Positions 1-9,743 are shown, counted from the first letter of the stretch. The stretch is DNA of 64,000 nucleotides from Spirochaetales bacterium (GCA_022360655.1 JAKSCK010000255.1:1-64000), one strand, 5' to 3'. The notes: generated from the letters alone by a model not told the origin. Made by a program: numbers and translations.

Positions 1-354
1 ATCGAGCTCTTCAACTTCATCAAGCTCTTGAACTTCATCAAGCTCTTCAACTTCATCAAGCTCTTCGACTTCATCGAGCTCTTCGACTTCATCTGACTCT
101 TCAACTTCATCAAGCTCTTCAACTACATCAGACTCGTCGACCTCATCTGGCTCTTCGTCTTCATCGAGCTCTTGAACTTCATCAAGCTCTTCAACTTCAT
201 CAAGCTCTTCAACTTCATCAAGCTCTTCAACTTCATCAAGCTCTTCAACTTCATCGAGTTCTTCGACTTCATCAAGCTCTTCGACTTCATCGAGCTCTTC
301 AACTTCATCAAGTTCTTCGACTTCATCAAGCTCTTCGACTACATCGACTGGTAT
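1..354 (-). repeat. 18-bp tandem repeat encoding acidic hexapeptides
   Basis: About twenty head-to-tail 18-bp units fill this stretch and continue beyond base 1. On the minus strand most units read Leu-Asp-Glu-Val-Glu-Glu, with variants such as LDEVQE, LDEDEE, PDEVDE and SDVVEE. Unit length is a multiple of three, so gain or loss of units keeps the frame. The plus-strand translation, rich in Asn-Phe-Ile-Lys-Leu-Phe, is the shadow of the same repeat. Confidence 0.9.
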
Positions 355-1668
355 TCCTTGTGATGGGATTGATGGTGTTGGGGTTGGATGTGGTGCAACA
401 ATATTGATATCAGCGATTGCTCGAGTGATCATATCCTCAAGCTTCTTCATATCAAAGGCTTGAGGTTGCTCCTTCGCTGCTGGGGAAACCTGATCTTCTT
501 CTTTTTCCGTGAGTATTTCGATGATGCTGTCCCAACCAGCATCTATGATTCGATCCGCTTCCTTCAGTTGTCCAGCACGCAACTTCCCAAGATCGGATAG
601 AAGCTCTTTGTGAACTTCTTCTCGGCGAGCCTCAAGATCGTCACTACGCAACTTTTTTTCTTCATGATTTTCAAGCCAATCACGGAGCAAATTGACTTGA
701 AGTTTTTTGATGCGTCCCTGAAGCACAAGGGTACGATCTTGCCGAATATTCAACAATAAAAAGACGAAGAGGCTTGATGCGGCAAAAACGGAAAAGACAA
801 GTAAGATTTGAATCGGGGGAGAAAATCCAAGGAGCTGACCAGGAACAAGTCGGCCAACATAAACCCCAGTCTGGGTTGGAAGTGTCACAAGCCAAAAACG
901 ATCTGCTCCACTTTTTGCTAGCAAAGCAAATGAATCGAGACGATCACGAGTCCAAAGTTCTCTTATGGCCTCTTGGACAAGTAAAAACTGTTCTACTCGA
1001 ACATCAAGGACAAGACCAAGATTTTGAACTATGGATGTTTGACTGCCAGGAGAAATCAATCCCTCCGATGCCAAGGAATCAGTCAGTCCCTTTGTGGTCA
1101 TCCAAACCAGCATCCATCCCCTGGGTGCAAATGCTCGATCTTCAACAGGAGTTAAAAATACAAATCGCTGATTTTCTTCATCAAATCGTACTGAAGCTCT
1201 TTCATCACTCGGTGGCAACTCAAAGAACTCCGCAATTTGTGACCAATTTCGATACAGTCGGCGTTCACCAGTGGTTTGACTAGAGATATCACCGGCATAG
1301 GAAGAATATTGGATTCGGTCCTCATCATCGATGATCCGAAGTCCTTCAAAACCATCTAATCGTTCTCGGAGCGAATCAATGGTATTTGCACGTCCCTGTA
1401 TTTCAGAATCTCGCTGTGTGAGTGAAAAAACAGATTGAAAGACCCGTTCGCGAGAAATGGCATCAAACCGTGCTGCAGTGTCTTCTAACCAACTCTCAAC
1501 AAATAAAACGGAATCTTGTAAACGACTTTTTTGATCAAGTTCGACGCGCTCGCTAAAAAAACCTGTTTCAATGACACGAAAAAGCCCTGTATACGCAAAG
1601 GCTGCGAATACAGCGGTTACCACGATGGCAATGAGGAGAGTCAGTGCTGTTTTCTGTGCTGTCCTCAT
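1..1668 (-). CDS. Two-TM membrane protein with acidic hexapeptide-repeat tail (3' end outside window)
   Basis: I do not recognise this family. Reading down from the ATG at 1668 there is no stop codon through base 1, so 556 residues are visible and the C-terminus is missing. Residues about 8-30 are a membrane segment, 31-284 a probable periplasmic domain with the layout of a Cache-like sensor, 285-307 a second membrane segment, and 308-400 a highly charged helical stretch that looks coiled-coil. A Pro/Thr-rich linker (about 425-437) leads into tandem ELDEVE-type hexapeptides. No HAMP, methyl-accepting, kinase or cyclase domain is seen in the visible part. GGAGGG lies about 12 nt before the start. 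It follows the rplQ terminator, so it is probably transcribed separately. That it is an envelope protein with a cytoplasmic acidic tail is inferred from hydropathy read by eye. Confidence 0.75.
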   Translation of the reverse strand, partial: MRTAQKTALTLLIAIVVTAVFAAFAYTGLFRVIETGFFSERVELDQKSRLQDSVLFVESWLEDTAARFDAISRERVFQSVFSLTQRDSEIQGRANTIDSLRERLDGFEGLRIIDDEDRIQYSSYAGDISSQTTGERRLYRNWSQIAEFFELPPSDERASVRFDEENQRFVFLTPVEDRAFAPRGWMLVWMTTKGLTDSLASEGLISPGSQTSIVQNLGLVLDVRVEQFLLVQEAIRELWTRDRLDSFALLAKSGADRFWLVTLPTQTGVYVGRLVPGQLLGFSPPIQILLVFSVFAASSLFVFLLLNIRQDRTLVLQGRIKKLQVNLLRDWLENHEEKKLRSDDLEARREEVHKELLSDLGKLRAGQLKEADRIIDAGWDSIIEILTEKEEDQVSPAAKEQPQAFDMKKLEDMITRAIADINIVAPHPTPTPSIPSQGIPVDVVEELDEVEELDEVEELDEVEELDEVEELDEVEELDEVEELDEVEELDEVEELDEVQELDEDEEPDEVDESDVVEELDEVEESDEVEELDEVEELDEVEELDEVQELDEVEELD

Positions 1669-1723
1669 GAAGGCAAGTGTCCCTCCGCTGTCTTTCACTC
1701 ACCTGAATATACGCTTTTTCAAC

Positions 1724-1763
1724 GAAAAAGGGGAGAAACTGCGGTTTCCCACATGTTCTCCCC
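1724..1763 (-). terminator. Rho-independent terminator after rplQ
   Basis: An 8-bp stem (GGGGAGAA at 1730-1737 with TTCTCCCC at 1756-1763) is followed on the minus strand by five U residues. It sits about 45 nt downstream of the rplQ stop and ends the long ribosomal-protein transcription unit. Confidence 0.8.
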
Positions 1764-1807
1764 TCTATCATCGGTTTCTGGTTTCAGTAACCTGAATAAC
1801 CGCTGGC

Positions 1808-2293
1808 TTATTCCTTGTCTTCTGCAGCCTTTTCTTCAGAAGCAGGAGCTTCCTCAGTTTTGGGTGCAGTAGCTTTAGCAGGAGTAGCCTTCTTTGTGGA
1901 TTTTTTCTTTGAAGAAGTCTTCTTTGAGACCTTTTCATCATCCTTCAAGAACTCAAGAATCACCATTTCAGCAGCATCACCTCGACGCTGGCCAAGTTTC
2001 ATGATTCGAGTATATCCACCAGGCCGCTCAGTGAAGCGGGGACCAATCTCAGTAAAGAGCTTATTGAGAACATCTTTCTCAAAGATGGTTTTCGCTGCAA
2101 TTCGGCGGTTGTGAACAGAATCCACTTTTGCCCGAGTAACAAGCTTCTCAGCCGTTCGGCGAATTTCTTTCGCCTTGGCCTGAGTTGTTTCAATACGCTC
2201 ATATTTGATGAGGGAAGTCACCATGTTGCGGTGAAGGGCCTTCCGATGGCTCGGCTTACGACCAAGTCGATTAAAACCAATTCGATTATGCAT
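1808..2293 (-). CDS. rplQ: 50S ribosomal protein L17
   Basis: L17 of the large subunit, 161 residues. The N-terminal 115 or so residues carry the conserved family core (start [13 protein letters not shown], then HRKALHRNM). The rest is a low-complexity Lys/Ala/Glu/Thr tail, longer than the E. coli protein (127 aa); such tails are common in L17 outside the enterobacteria. It starts 5 nt after the rpoA stop and is the last gene of the cluster, matching the usual alpha-operon order rpoA-rplQ. Confidence 0.97.
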   Translation of the reverse strand: MHNRIGFNRLGRKPSHRKALHRNMVTSLIKYERIETTQAKAKEIRRTAEKLVTRAKVDSVHNRRIAAKTIFEKDVLNKLFTEIGPRFTERPGGYTRIMKLGQRRGDAAEMVILEFLKDDEKVSKKTSSKKKSTKKATPAKATAPKTEEAPASEEKAAEDKE

Positions 2294-2298
2294 CTGTC

Positions 2299-3390
2299 CT
2301 ATTCCTCGTCGGCGCCGGCAAGAACGGCGGCACTCTCTGTTGTATCATCGCTGGAAACACCCTGTTTTCCCAACTTAATGGAATTCTTCAGGACACTGTA
2401 ATCCGTCATCCCCAAGCTAAGGTTCCACTCTTTAAGCTTTTCCTTAATCTCTTGGAGGGATTTCTTCCCAAAGTTTCGGGTTTTCGCAATGTCTTCCTCA
2501 GTTCGGCGTGTAAGATCACCAATGGTTTTAATATTGGCGTTCTTCAAACAATTGCTTGAACGAACGGAAAGTTCCAGTTCTTCAACAGGAGTCTCAAGAA
2601 GAACGCGGATTCGCTCTTCTTCTTCGTCCACGTCATCATCACCAATCACATCATCTTCATCAAAATTGATGAAAATTGTGAAGTGATCTTTCGCAATCTT
2701 TGCCGCCTCAGCCAAAGCATTTTCTGGGGCAATAGTCCCATCAGTCCATACTTCAAGAACAAGCTTGTCATAGTCAGAACGTTGTCCAACTCGGGTGTCC
2801 TCAACAGAGTATTTCACCTTTGAAATAGGACTAAAGATGGAGTCGACAGGAATTGTTCCGATGTGCTCAATGTATTTTTCATTAAGCTCTGCTGGAACAT
2901 AACCACGACCAAGATTCACCTGAATCTCAAAATCGAGGTTCCCACCTTCCATGACAGTACAGATGGGCTGGTCTTTGTTCGCAACAATGATCCCGCCCTT
3001 TTCAAGGTCGGCACCCGTGATGGTTCCCTGGCCCTTCCATTCAACATGAATGGTCTGTTCCTCAACATCCTCAGGCATCTGAAGCCGAATGGATTTAAGG
3101 TTACTGATGATAATGGGTGTATCTTCAACAACATGAGGAATAGCCTCAAACTCACTCGTCACAACATGAGAATTCCCATCCTCATTAAAGGTTGTGATTC
3201 GTACAGCTGAAATGGCATTTCCCTGAATAGAAGAGAGGAGGATACGTCGCAGAGTATTACCAATTGTTGTTCCATATCCACGTTCAAAAGGATAAGCAAC
3301 AAACTTTCCGTAATTCTGAGTTTCCTCACTGTGCTCGAAGGCAATACCCTTCGGCTTTTTAAAACCCTTGAGAAGGTTTTTCCTAGCCAT
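2299..3390 (-). CDS. rpoA: DNA-directed RNA polymerase subunit alpha
   Basis: Alpha subunit, 363 residues against 329 in E. coli. The N-terminal assembly domain contains the dimer motif [17 protein letters not shown] near residues 38-54. A strongly acidic linker (about 240-255) precedes the C-terminal domain, where [20 protein letters not shown] matches the DNA- and activator-contacting helix, including the arginine equivalent to E. coli R265. About 25 extra residues rich in Ser/Thr/Asp extend the C-terminus. A 137-nt spacer with hairpins separates it from rpsK; rpsD, which sits between them in many bacteria, is absent here. Confidence 0.98.
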   Translation of the reverse strand: MARKNLLKGFKKPKGIAFEHSEETQNYGKFVAYPFERGYGTTIGNTLRRILLSSIQGNAISAVRITTFNEDGNSHVVTSEFEAIPHVVEDTPIIISNLKSIRLQMPEDVEEQTIHVEWKGQGTITGADLEKGGIIVANKDQPICTVMEGGNLDFEIQVNLGRGYVPAELNEKYIEHIGTIPVDSIFSPISKVKYSVEDTRVGQRSDYDKLVLEVWTDGTIAPENALAEAAKIAKDHFTIFINFDEDDVIGDDDVDEEEERIRVLLETPVEELELSVRSSNCLKNANIKTIGDLTRRTEEDIAKTRNFGKKSLQEIKEKLKEWNLSLGMTDYSVLKNSIKLGKQGVSSDDTTESAAVLAGADEE

Positions 3391-3437
3391 ATTCGCTCCT
3401 TAAGTTTTCCCGTGTTCGGTGTCATTGGCTGCTCGGT

Positions 3438-3512
3438 ACGGCGGGGCTTGGCTATACCCCACCGCCGTCGCAGACAATTTCCTGTTCCCCACGGGTTTGT
3501 TCCGTCTTTACG
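3438..3512 (-). promoter_or_regulatory. Hairpins in the rpsK-rpoA spacer
   Basis: A 9-bp GC-rich stem with one bulge (3438-3446 with 3459-3468) and a second small stem (TTCCGT/ACGGAA, 3497-3512) lie in the 137-nt gap between rpsK and rpoA. Neither is followed by a U-tract on the minus strand. An mRNA processing, stabilising or attenuating role is possible but not demonstrated. I see no clear promoter here. Confidence 0.45.
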
Positions 3513-3527
3513 GAATCCGAAAAGTCC

Positions 3528-3911
3528 TTAGACTCGGCGGCTCTTCCGGGGTCGGCAACCATTGTGTGGGATGGGAGTGATGTCCTTAATGGTTTTCACT
3601 TTCAACCCCAGGTTACCGAAGGAACGGATTGCAGACTCACGTCCAACACCCGGTCCCTTCACATAGACGTTCACTGTCTGAAGACCATAGTCACGAGCTC
3701 GATTCATTGCAGTTTCTGCAGTGGTTTGAGCTGCGTAGGGAGTGGACTTCTTAGCGCCCCGGAATCCGAGGGAACCGGCGCTACACCAAGAAAGGGCATT
3801 TCCCTTCAGATCGGTGATGGTGACGATTGTATTGTTGAAGGTGGCCTGAATGTAGACGTTTCCCTCAACAACTGTCTTCTTCTCTTTCTTCTTGCTCTTC
3901 GCCTTAGCCAT
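3528..3911 (-). CDS. rpsK: 30S ribosomal protein S11
   Basis: S11, 127 residues, a platform protein of the small subunit that pairs with S18 and binds 16S rRNA near the mRNA exit. The family pattern is clear: [26 protein letters not shown], and the C-terminal [16 protein letters not shown]. It follows rpsM after a 14-nt gap, in standard alpha-operon order. Confidence 0.98.
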   Translation of the reverse strand: MAKAKSKKKEKKTVVEGNVYIQATFNNTIVTITDLKGNALSWCSAGSLGFRGAKKSTPYAAQTTAETAMNRARDYGLQTVNVYVKGPGVGRESAIRSFGNLGLKVKTIKDITPIPHNGCRPRKSRRV

Positions 3912-3925
3912 TGGAATCCTCCGCC

Positions 3926-4291
3926 CTACTTCTTCTTCTTGGCGACGGTCTTCGCCTTACCCTTACGGGTGCGGGCGTTGGTCTTAGTCCGCTGGCCGCG
4001 GACGGGAAGACCCTTCCGGTGGCGAAGTCCCCGGTAACACCCGATATCCATCAGGCGCTTGATGTTCAAGGCTGTCTCAGAGCGGAGACGTCCTTCCACT
4101 TTGTAGTCATTCTCGATCACCTTACGGAGTTCGTTGACTTCCTCTGCGGAAAGGTCATTGATCCGAGACTCGGGGTTCACGCCGGTCTTCTCACAAATCT
4201 GGCGAGCCGAAGTTCGGCCGATACCAAAAATGTACGTCAAAGCAATATCGGTGTGCTTATTGGGCAGGTCGATGCCCGCAATACGCGCCAT
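3926..4291 (-). CDS. rpsM: 30S ribosomal protein S13
   Basis: S13, 121 residues, of the small-subunit head, contacting P-site tRNA and the L5 bridge. [20 protein letters not shown] and the [19 protein letters not shown] segment are diagnostic; the tail is Lys-rich (KTVAKKKK), as expected for the tRNA-contacting extension. It lies 9 nt after rpmJ. Confidence 0.98.
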   Translation of the reverse strand: MARIAGIDLPNKHTDIALTYIFGIGRTSARQICEKTGVNPESRINDLSAEEVNELRKVIENDYKVEGRLRSETALNIKRLMDIGCYRGLRHRKGLPVRGQRTKTNARTRKGKAKTVAKKKK

Positions 4292-4300
4292 CGGAACCTC

Positions 4301-4414
4301 CTACTTCTGTCGCTGCTTGTGCTTGGGATTATCGCAAATGATCCTCACCACGCCGCGGCGTCGGATCACTTTGCACTTGTCACAAATGGGTTTAACGCTC
4401 GCTCTCACTTTCAT
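4301..4414 (-). CDS. rpmJ: 50S ribosomal protein L36
   Basis: Small gene of 37 codons. The product begins [20 protein letters not shown] and ends [11 protein letters not shown]. It keeps the zinc-binding Cys-X2-Cys...Cys-X4-His set of the C+ form of L36. It sits between secY and rpsM without the infA, adk or map genes often found there. Confidence 0.97.
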   Translation of the reverse strand: MKVRASVKPICDKCKVIRRRGVVRIICDNPKHKQRQK

Positions 4415-4433
4415 CGCGTTTTCCTCTTTAACC

Positions 4434-5762
4434 TTACAGATTCCGCGAGCGGAGCTTACCGCCCTTGGTTAATCCTTCGTGGTGATGCATCTTCAAATGC
4501 CCTTCGATCTGGCTCATGGTATCCAGGTCGACGCCCACCATGATCAGCAAGGATGTACCGCCCATGATGTAGGCCATCTGTTTGGGGAAGCCTGGGATCA
4601 TGATGATCAACAGGGACGGTATCAAAGCGATCATAGCGAGGAACAGCGAACCCGGCAACACGATACGATTCAAGATGCGTGTGAGGTACCCTTCCATGTT
4701 CTCGCTACGGATACCGGGGATCGAGCCGCCATTTTCCCTGATCTGCCGAGAAATCTCAACAGGGTTGAGAGAAACCTGCGTGTAAAAGTACGCAAAGAAG
4801 ATGATCAGCAGGGTGTACAGGGTCAGATACAAGGGACCGCTCGTGTCCATGGCCACTGCCATCTTTGCCCAGAAGGGTCGCCCACTTGAGGCAAAACTCT
4901 GCGCCAACTGCACCGGAATGGTGAGAATGGACGAAGCAAAAATGACAGGAATAACGCCTGAGGGATTGATCTTGAACGGAATGTAGGAGCTCTGTCCCCG
5001 GTACTGCTTCCGGCCGACAATGCGGCTGGCGTAGTTCACGGGAATTTTTCGGAGCCCCTGCTGTTCATAGATCACCAGGACGACGACCGCCACAAAGATG
5101 ACAAAGGTCAGGATGACGAACACAGCATTCACGTTTTGAGCTCTGATCTCGCGAATCAACACCGCAAAAGCATTGGGCATTCGGGCCACAATACCAGTAA
5201 AGATCAAGAGCGAAATGCCGTTTCCAACACCCCGTACATTAATCTGTTCACCCAGCCACATCAGGAACACAGTTCCAGCCGTGGTGGTGAGCATGCCCAG
5301 CAACATAAATTGCCACCGGGCCATGTCCTCAACGATCACCCCGTAGTTCCATGGCATCTGCAGGAGGGCAGCACCCTGAAGCAGACAAACCACAACGGTG
5401 GCGTAACGCGTGTAGCGCTGAACTTTCTTCCGCCCTCCATCTTCTTCACTAATGCGCTTTAAGCCCGGGAAGACAAGCATCAGCACCTGCATAATGATGC
5501 TGGTTGTGATGTAAGGCATCACTCCCAGCATGAAGATGGAAAAATTCTTGAACGCACCGCCGGAGAAAAAGTCGAGATAATCGACGATTCCCTGTCCGTC
5601 GCTTCCGCTTCCCGCGAAAAATCTGCTCAACTCACCCATATCAACCCCGGGAATGGGGATGACAGAGCCGATCCGATGGACCACAAGAATGCTCAACGTA
5701 AAGAGAACGCGATTTCTAAGGTCTCGGATCCTGAAGATGTCCACTAACGGGTTGTTCGCCAT
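4434..5762 (-). CDS. secY: Protein translocase subunit SecY
   Basis: Pore subunit of the SecYEG translocon in the inner membrane, 442 residues with about ten membrane segments. [19 protein letters not shown] at the start, the plug/TM2 region [13 protein letters not shown] and the cytoplasmic loop near [19 protein letters not shown] identify the family. An in-frame upstream extension to 5819 would overlap rplO; the ATG at 5762 with AGGA before it is the better start. The partner secE lies in the same window near 28,540. Confidence 0.97.
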   Translation of the reverse strand: MANNPLVDIFRIRDLRNRVLFTLSILVVHRIGSVIPIPGVDMGELSRFFAGSGSDGQGIVDYLDFFSGGAFKNFSIFMLGVMPYITTSIIMQVLMLVFPGLKRISEEDGGRKKVQRYTRYATVVVCLLQGAALLQMPWNYGVIVEDMARWQFMLLGMLTTTAGTVFLMWLGEQINVRGVGNGISLLIFTGIVARMPNAFAVLIREIRAQNVNAVFVILTFVIFVAVVVLVIYEQQGLRKIPVNYASRIVGRKQYRGQSSYIPFKINPSGVIPVIFASSILTIPVQLAQSFASSGRPFWAKMAVAMDTSGPLYLTLYTLLIIFFAYFYTQVSLNPVEISRQIRENGGSIPGIRSENMEGYLTRILNRIVLPGSLFLAMIALIPSLLIIMIPGFPKQMAYIMGGTSLLIMVGVDLDTMSQIEGHLKMHHHEGLTKGGKLRSRNL

Positions 5763-5772
5763 CGGTTTCCTG

Positions 5773-6243
5773 CTATTCGGTCGTATCGCTGGTGGTGCCG
5801 GCGGAAATGACTTTACCACCGGCCTTTTCGATCTTCTCCTTGGCGGAGGCGGAAACAGCGGGAACCGCTACTTCAAGCTTTTTCTTCAGCTCACCTTCAC
5901 CCAGGATTTTGACCCTCACCTCAGAATTCTTCACTAAGCCTTTCTGAACAAGTGTTTCGTGAGAAACAGTCTCGCCATCGGCATACACCTTTTCTAAGGA
6001 AGAGACGTTGATAACAACAAACTCCACCTTGAAAGGATGGTTAGAGAATCCTCGGGCTGCCACGCGCCGATAAATCGGCATCTGGCCGCCTTCAAAGCCG
6101 GGTCGGACGCCTCCGCCGGAACGGGCCTTCTGGCCCTTATGTCCCTTACCGGAAGTTTTGCCGCTTCCAGAGGAGCGACCGCGACCGACAATGGTCTTCT
6201 TCTTACTGGCGCCCGCAGGCGCTCTCAGTGGCTTAACGCTCAT
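5773..6243 (-). CDS. rplO: 50S ribosomal protein L15
   Basis: L15, 156 residues, a late-assembly protein of the large subunit. The Gly/Lys/Arg-rich N-terminal extension (GRGRSSGSGKTSGKGHKGQKA) and GFEGGQMPIYRRVAARGF are characteristic; the globular C-terminal domain follows. It sits 3 nt after rpmD and 10 nt before secY, the usual spc-operon order. Confidence 0.97.
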   Translation of the reverse strand: MSVKPLRAPAGASKKKTIVGRGRSSGSGKTSGKGHKGQKARSGGGVRPGFEGGQMPIYRRVAARGFSNHPFKVEFVVINVSSLEKVYADGETVSHETLVQKGLVKNSEVRVKILGEGELKKKLEVAVPAVSASAKEKIEKAGGKVISAGTTSDTTE

Positions 6244-6246
6244 CGA

Positions 6247-6441
6247 TTACAGCTCCTCCACCTTCACCAGGTGGGAAACGGAATTTACCATGCCCATAAT
6301 AGCATCGTTTACCGTCTTCTCAACGGAGGAATTCATCTTACCCAATCCAAGAGCCTTCAGGGTTGCCCGCTGTTCGGGGCGACGTCCGATAGGACTCCGA
6401 ACCAGGGTCACGCGGATCTTGGCTTCACTTTTCTTCGCCAT
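6247..6441 (-). CDS. rpmD: 50S ribosomal protein L30
   Basis: L30, 64 residues. [20 protein letters not shown] followed by [10 protein letters not shown] is the family signature. The ATG at 6441 is preferred over an in-frame GTG at 6453, because the GUGGGG just upstream serves as the ribosome-binding site inside the end of rpsE. The two genes overlap the start region, suggesting translational coupling. Confidence 0.95.
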   Translation of the reverse strand: MAKKSEAKIRVTLVRSPIGRRPEQRATLKALGLGKMNSSVEKTVNDAIMGMVNSVSHLVKVEEL

Positions 6442-6443
6442 AA

Positions 6444-6947
6444 TCAGCCCCACACGTCCTTAATGCTCTTTCCCCGACCCTTTGCGATCTGGGGAGCCTG
6501 CATCAGGTTCTCAAATCCATTGAACACGCCTTTGACGATGTTCAAGGTGTTCTTAGAACCCAGACTCTTGGCCAAGATGTCATTCACACCTGCAGCTTCC
6601 ATGATGGCCCGCACTGGTCCACCGGCAATAATACCAGTACCAGGAGCAGCGGGCTTCAGGAGCACTGAAGCGCTCTTGTACTCACCAAGAATCTCATGAG
6701 GCAAGGTGGTTTTCTTGATCGGAATAACGATCATGTTCTGCTTGGCTTTATCCACGCTCTTGCGGATAGCCTCGGAAACGTCGTTCGCCTTACCGAAGCC
6801 ATAACCAACCCGGCCTTTTCCATCACCAACAACCATAAGGGCACTGAAGGACATCTTGCGTCCCCCCTTGATGGCCTTGGAGACCCGATTCAGCCGGATG
6901 AGCTTCTCGGTGAACTCTTTGTCTTCGTTCCGTTCTCTGAATGCCAT
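6444..6947 (-). CDS. rpsE: 30S ribosomal protein S5
   Basis: S5, 167 residues, with the N-terminal double-stranded RNA-binding domain ([20 protein letters not shown], then [13 protein letters not shown]) and the C-terminal domain ([20 protein letters not shown]). It acts in decoding accuracy and mRNA unwinding at the entry tunnel. The start at 6947 has AGGAG 6-7 nt upstream; the longer reading to 7007 would run into rplR. Confidence 0.97.
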   Translation of the reverse strand: MAFRERNEDKEFTEKLIRLNRVSKAIKGGRKMSFSALMVVGDGKGRVGYGFGKANDVSEAIRKSVDKAKQNMIVIPIKKTTLPHEILGEYKSASVLLKPAAPGTGIIAGGPVRAIMEAAGVNDILAKSLGSKNTLNIVKGVFNGFENLMQAPQIAKGRGKSIKDVWG

Positions 6948-6957
6948 TAAGGTCTCC

Positions 6958-7317
6958 TTAGAACTCGAGTCCCGACTCGCGGGCGGCATCGGCCACGGCC
7001 TTGACAATGCCGTGGTAGCGGTAACCGTTCCGGTCGAAGACCACGGACTTCACTCCGGCTTCTCCGAGCAATTCGGCAATCTTCTTCCCAACAGCCTTGG
7101 CTCCGTCCATGGACTTCTTCACTTCTGCCATCTCCTTCTGGAGAGTGGAGGCAGTCGCTAGAGTTCGTCCGTTTACGTCGTCAATCGCCTGGACACTGAT
7201 GTTCTTGTTGCTCTTTGTGATAGTCAGGCGTGGGCGCGCAGCTGTACCGGAAATGTTTTTCCGAACCCGGCGCTTACGCTGGGCTTGCTTTCTTCTTTTG
7301 TCAGTCAGCCTATCCAT
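6958..7317 (-). CDS. rplR: 50S ribosomal protein L18
   Basis: L18, 119 residues, which with L5 carries 5S rRNA into the central protuberance. RPRLTITKSNKNISVQAIDD and VVFDRNGYRYHGIVKAVAD are typical, with a very basic N-terminus (KRRKQAQRKRRVRK). It begins 12 nt after rplF and ends 10 nt before rpsE. Confidence 0.97.
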   Translation of the reverse strand: MDRLTDKRRKQAQRKRRVRKNISGTAARPRLTITKSNKNISVQAIDDVNGRTLATASTLQKEMAEVKKSMDGAKAVGKKIAELLGEAGVKSVVFDRNGYRYHGIVKAVADAARESGLEF

Positions 7318-7329
7318 ATCCTATCGCCC

Positions 7330-7866
7330 CTACTTCCCGCTCTTACCGACTTTGCGGCGAACGTTTTCGTTTTCGTACCGGATACCCTTACCCTTATAGG
7401 GTTCAGGGGGCCGGAGGCTGCGGATCTCAGCGGCGACCTGGCCAACCTGGGCCTTGTCGATTCCAGACACACTGATTTTGGTGTTGGCCTCGACTGCAAC
7501 CTGAATTCCTTCAGGAATGGTGTACTCAACAGAGTTGGAGTAACCCAGATTGAGTAGCAAGGTCGTTCCCTTCACCTCAGCACGGTAACCAACACCATTG
7601 ATCACAAGTCCCCGAGTGTAACCTTGGCTCACACCCAAAACCATGTTGTTCAACAGTGAGCGGTAGAGACCATGCATGGACTTAGCCTGCTTGGACTCAT
7701 TGGCCCGCTCAACAATTACCTCGCCTTCACCAACTTTGAAGCTCACAAGAGAGGCATAGTCCTGGACCAGCTCACCCTTGCTTCCCTTCACAGTCAGCAC
7801 GTTGTCTTTAGCGGTCACCGTCACGCCCTTAGGCACGGGGACCGGCTTCAAACCGATTCGAGACAT
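7330..7866 (-). CDS. rplF: 50S ribosomal protein L6
   Basis: L6, 178 residues, two repeated alpha/beta domains that bind 23S rRNA near the sarcin-ricin loop. MSRIGLKPVPVPKGV, and the C-terminal LRPPEPYKGKGIRYENE signature, are diagnostic. Length matches E. coli (177). Confidence 0.98.
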   Translation of the reverse strand: MSRIGLKPVPVPKGVTVTAKDNVLTVKGSKGELVQDYASLVSFKVGEGEVIVERANESKQAKSMHGLYRSLLNNMVLGVSQGYTRGLVINGVGYRAEVKGTTLLLNLGYSNSVEYTIPEGIQVAVEANTKISVSGIDKAQVGQVAAEIRSLRPPEPYKGKGIRYENENVRRKVGKSGK

Positions 7867-7876
7867 ACAGACCCCC

Positions 7877-8275
7877 CTACCAGACCGTGCAAAGGATCTC
7901 GCCGCCTACTTTGTTGGCGACGGCCTTTTTTCCGGTGATAACGCCGGAGGAGGTGGACACAATCACTGTACCCAGACCGTTGAACACGCGAGGCATGTTC
8001 TTGTAACCGGAATAAACCCGGCGACCTGGTGTAGACACGGTTTTGAGGCCGTGGATGATTGAGTTTTCCTTCTCATCATATTTAAGGAACACACGGATGA
8101 CATCATATTCATCCTGCGTGACCTTCTTGAAGTTCTTCACATAACCTTCGTTCTTCAAGATCTTGATGATTTCCATCTTGAGCTTGGAAGGACGAATGTC
8201 GACCTTTTCATGCTTCGCTGCTGCACCGTTACGGATCTTGGTGAGCATGTCGGCAACTGGATCGCTAACACTCAT
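7877..8275 (-). CDS. rpsH: 30S ribosomal protein S8
   Basis: S8, 132 residues, central-domain assembly protein. It starts [17 protein letters not shown] and ends with [22 protein letters not shown], including the conserved S/T-S-G-[V]-[IM]-[ST]-x-[KR]-A pattern. In E. coli S8 is the autoregulator of the spc operon by binding its mRNA near rplE; whether that holds here is not visible. Confidence 0.98.
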   Translation of the reverse strand: MSVSDPVADMLTKIRNGAAAKHEKVDIRPSKLKMEIIKILKNEGYVKNFKKVTQDEYDVIRVFLKYDEKENSIIHGLKTVSTPGRRVYSGYKNMPRVFNGLGTVIVSTSSGVITGKKAVANKVGGEILCTVW

Positions 8276-8289
8276 TCTCGTGACTCCTG

Positions 8290-8475
8290 CTACCAGCTGG
8301 ATTTGGTGACGCCGGGGATCATGCCTTCATTGGCAAGCTTACGGAAGCAGATCCGGCACATCTCGAACTTCCTCATGTAACCCCGTGGCCGTCCGCAGAC
8401 GCGGCAGCGTCGGACGGTGCGGGTCATGAACTTCGGCTTTCGCTGAGCCTTGATGATCATCGACTTCTTAGCCAT
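8290..8475 (-). CDS. rpsN: 30S ribosomal protein S14, zinc-binding (type Z)
   Basis: Short S14 of 61 residues with two Cys-X2-Cys pairs (CRVC and CRIC), the zinc-binding type Z form rather than the roughly 100-residue zinc-free form of E. coli. The Arg-rich C-terminal part ends [16 protein letters not shown], typical of the family. Between rplE (4-nt spacer) and rpsH. Confidence 0.97.
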   Translation of the reverse strand: MAKKSMIIKAQRKPKFMTRTVRRCRVCGRPRGYMRKFEMCRICFRKLANEGMIPGVTKSSW

Positions 8476-8478
8476 CGC

Positions 8479-9039
8479 CTACTCCTTGCTAAAGGGCATG
8501 CCGAACTTAGTGAGAAGGCTTCGAGCCTGCTCATCGTTCGGGGCCGTGGTTACGATGGCCACGTTCAGGCCCCTGACCTTTTCGATCTTGTCGTAATCAA
8601 TCTCCGGGAAGATGATCTGCTCGTCGATACCCAGGCTGTAGTTGCCTCGACCATCAAAGGCTTTAGGGTTCACACCCCGGAAGTCTTTAACGCGAGGAAG
8701 AGCCACATTCACGAGCCGGTCAAGGAACTCATACATTCGGCTTCCCCGAAGGGTCACCTTGGCACCAATTTCCTGGCCTTCGCGGATCTTGAAGTTTGCC
8801 ACGGACTTGCGAGCTTTGGTTCTGAGCACTTTTTGACCAGTGATCAGCTCCATCTCAGCTACCATGGAATCAAGAAACTTCTTATTCGTGATCGCATCGC
8901 CAACACCGGCAGACACGATGATCTTCTCGATCTTGGGGATTTGCATGGGGCTCTTGAAGGAAAATTCCTTCATCAGCTCTCCAGCAATCTCCTTGTTGTA
9001 GCGGGTTTTAAGCCGCGCTTCGTTCTTCTTGTCGGCCAT
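8479..9039 (-). CDS. rplE: 50S ribosomal protein L5
   Basis: L5, 186 residues, binds 5S rRNA and contacts P-site tRNA and S13. [20 protein letters not shown] and [20 protein letters not shown] are family signatures. The ATG at 9039 shares its A with the rplX stop (TGATG), a typical translational-coupling junction; an upstream in-frame start at 9057 lies within rplX and is less likely. Confidence 0.97.
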   Translation of the reverse strand: MADKKNEARLKTRYNKEIAGELMKEFSFKSPMQIPKIEKIIVSAGVGDAITNKKFLDSMVAEMELITGQKVLRTKARKSVANFKIREGQEIGAKVTLRGSRMYEFLDRLVNVALPRVKDFRGVNPKAFDGRGNYSLGIDEQIIFPEIDYDKIEKVRGLNVAIVTTAPNDEQARSLLTKFGMPFSKE

Positions 9040-9347
9040 CAGAGGACCTCCCCACACTTACGGCACACGCGGGACTTAGAATCGCCCTCAACTTTCATAC
9101 CGATACGGGAGGGCCCGCATTTCTTGCAGATGACCATGACGTTGGAAACAGGAACGGGGGCTTCAATCTCAATGATTCCACCCTTGTCATTCTGGTTCTT
9201 CGGTCGCTGGGTCTTCTTGACCATGTTCAGGCCTTCGACGATGACCCGGCCATTGTCGCGGTCAATCCGGAGGATGCGGCCTTTCTTGCCTTTGTCCTTA
9301 CCGGTAATGATTTGAACCTGATCGCCTTTAATCAGCTTGGTTTTCAC
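9039..9347 (-). CDS. rplX: 50S ribosomal protein L24
   Basis: L24, 102 residues, an assembly-initiator protein. An N-terminal KOW motif ([18 protein letters not shown]) is followed by a C-terminal half with two Cys-X2-Cys pairs (CKKC, CRKC), a likely zinc knuckle found in many bacterial L24 proteins. It overlaps rplE by one base. Confidence 0.97.
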   Translation of the reverse strand: MKTKLIKGDQVQIITGKDKGKKGRILRIDRDNGRVIVEGLNMVKKTQRPKNQNDKGGIIEIEAPVPVSNVMVICKKCGPSRIGMKVEGDSKSRVCRKCGEVL

Positions 9348-9365
9348 GGTATTGCCTGCCTTCCC

Positions 9366-9734
9366 TTAAAGGACCTCGGGAGCTAAGGACACGATCTTCA
9401 TGTAATCGTAGTCGCGAAGCTCACGGGCAACGGGTCCAAAGATCCGCTTACCAACCGGGTTACCGGAGGCATCGATGATAACACAGGCGTTGTCATCGAA
9501 TCGGATGTAGGTCCCATCGTTCCGACGGTACTCTTTGTGGGTTCTGACGATAACCGCCTTCTTCACGTCGCCCTTCTTAATGGCGGCGTTGGGAATGGCG
9601 TCCTTGACGGTCACCACAACGATGTCGCCGATGCTGGCGTAACGCCGGTGGCTACCACCCAAAACTTTGATGGTCTGAACACGCTTCGCACCGGAGTTGT
9701 CAGCGACGTTCATGTACGACTGCATCTGAATCAT
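9366..9734 (-). CDS. rplN: 50S ribosomal protein L14
   Basis: L14, 122 residues. [20 protein letters not shown] at the start, the [20 protein letters not shown] core and [20 protein letters not shown] are diagnostic. It sits at the subunit interface and is the binding site for the silencing factor RsfS in other bacteria. Position between rpsQ and rplX is canonical. Confidence 0.98.
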   Translation of the reverse strand: MIQMQSYMNVADNSGAKRVQTIKVLGGSHRRYASIGDIVVVTVKDAIPNAAIKKGDVKKAVIVRTHKEYRRNDGTYIRFDDNACVIIDASGNPVGKRIFGPVARELRDYDYMKIVSLAPEVL

Positions 9735-9743
9735 CGCGTCCTC

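Noticed and set aside
1-354. CRISPR-like array
   Set aside because: The units are contiguous 18-bp tandem repeats without unique spacers and remain in one reading frame.
172-363. Plus-strand frame of repeated Asn-Phe-Ile-Lys-Leu-Phe units
   Set aside because: It is the complement of the acidic repeat in the minus-strand membrane protein gene.
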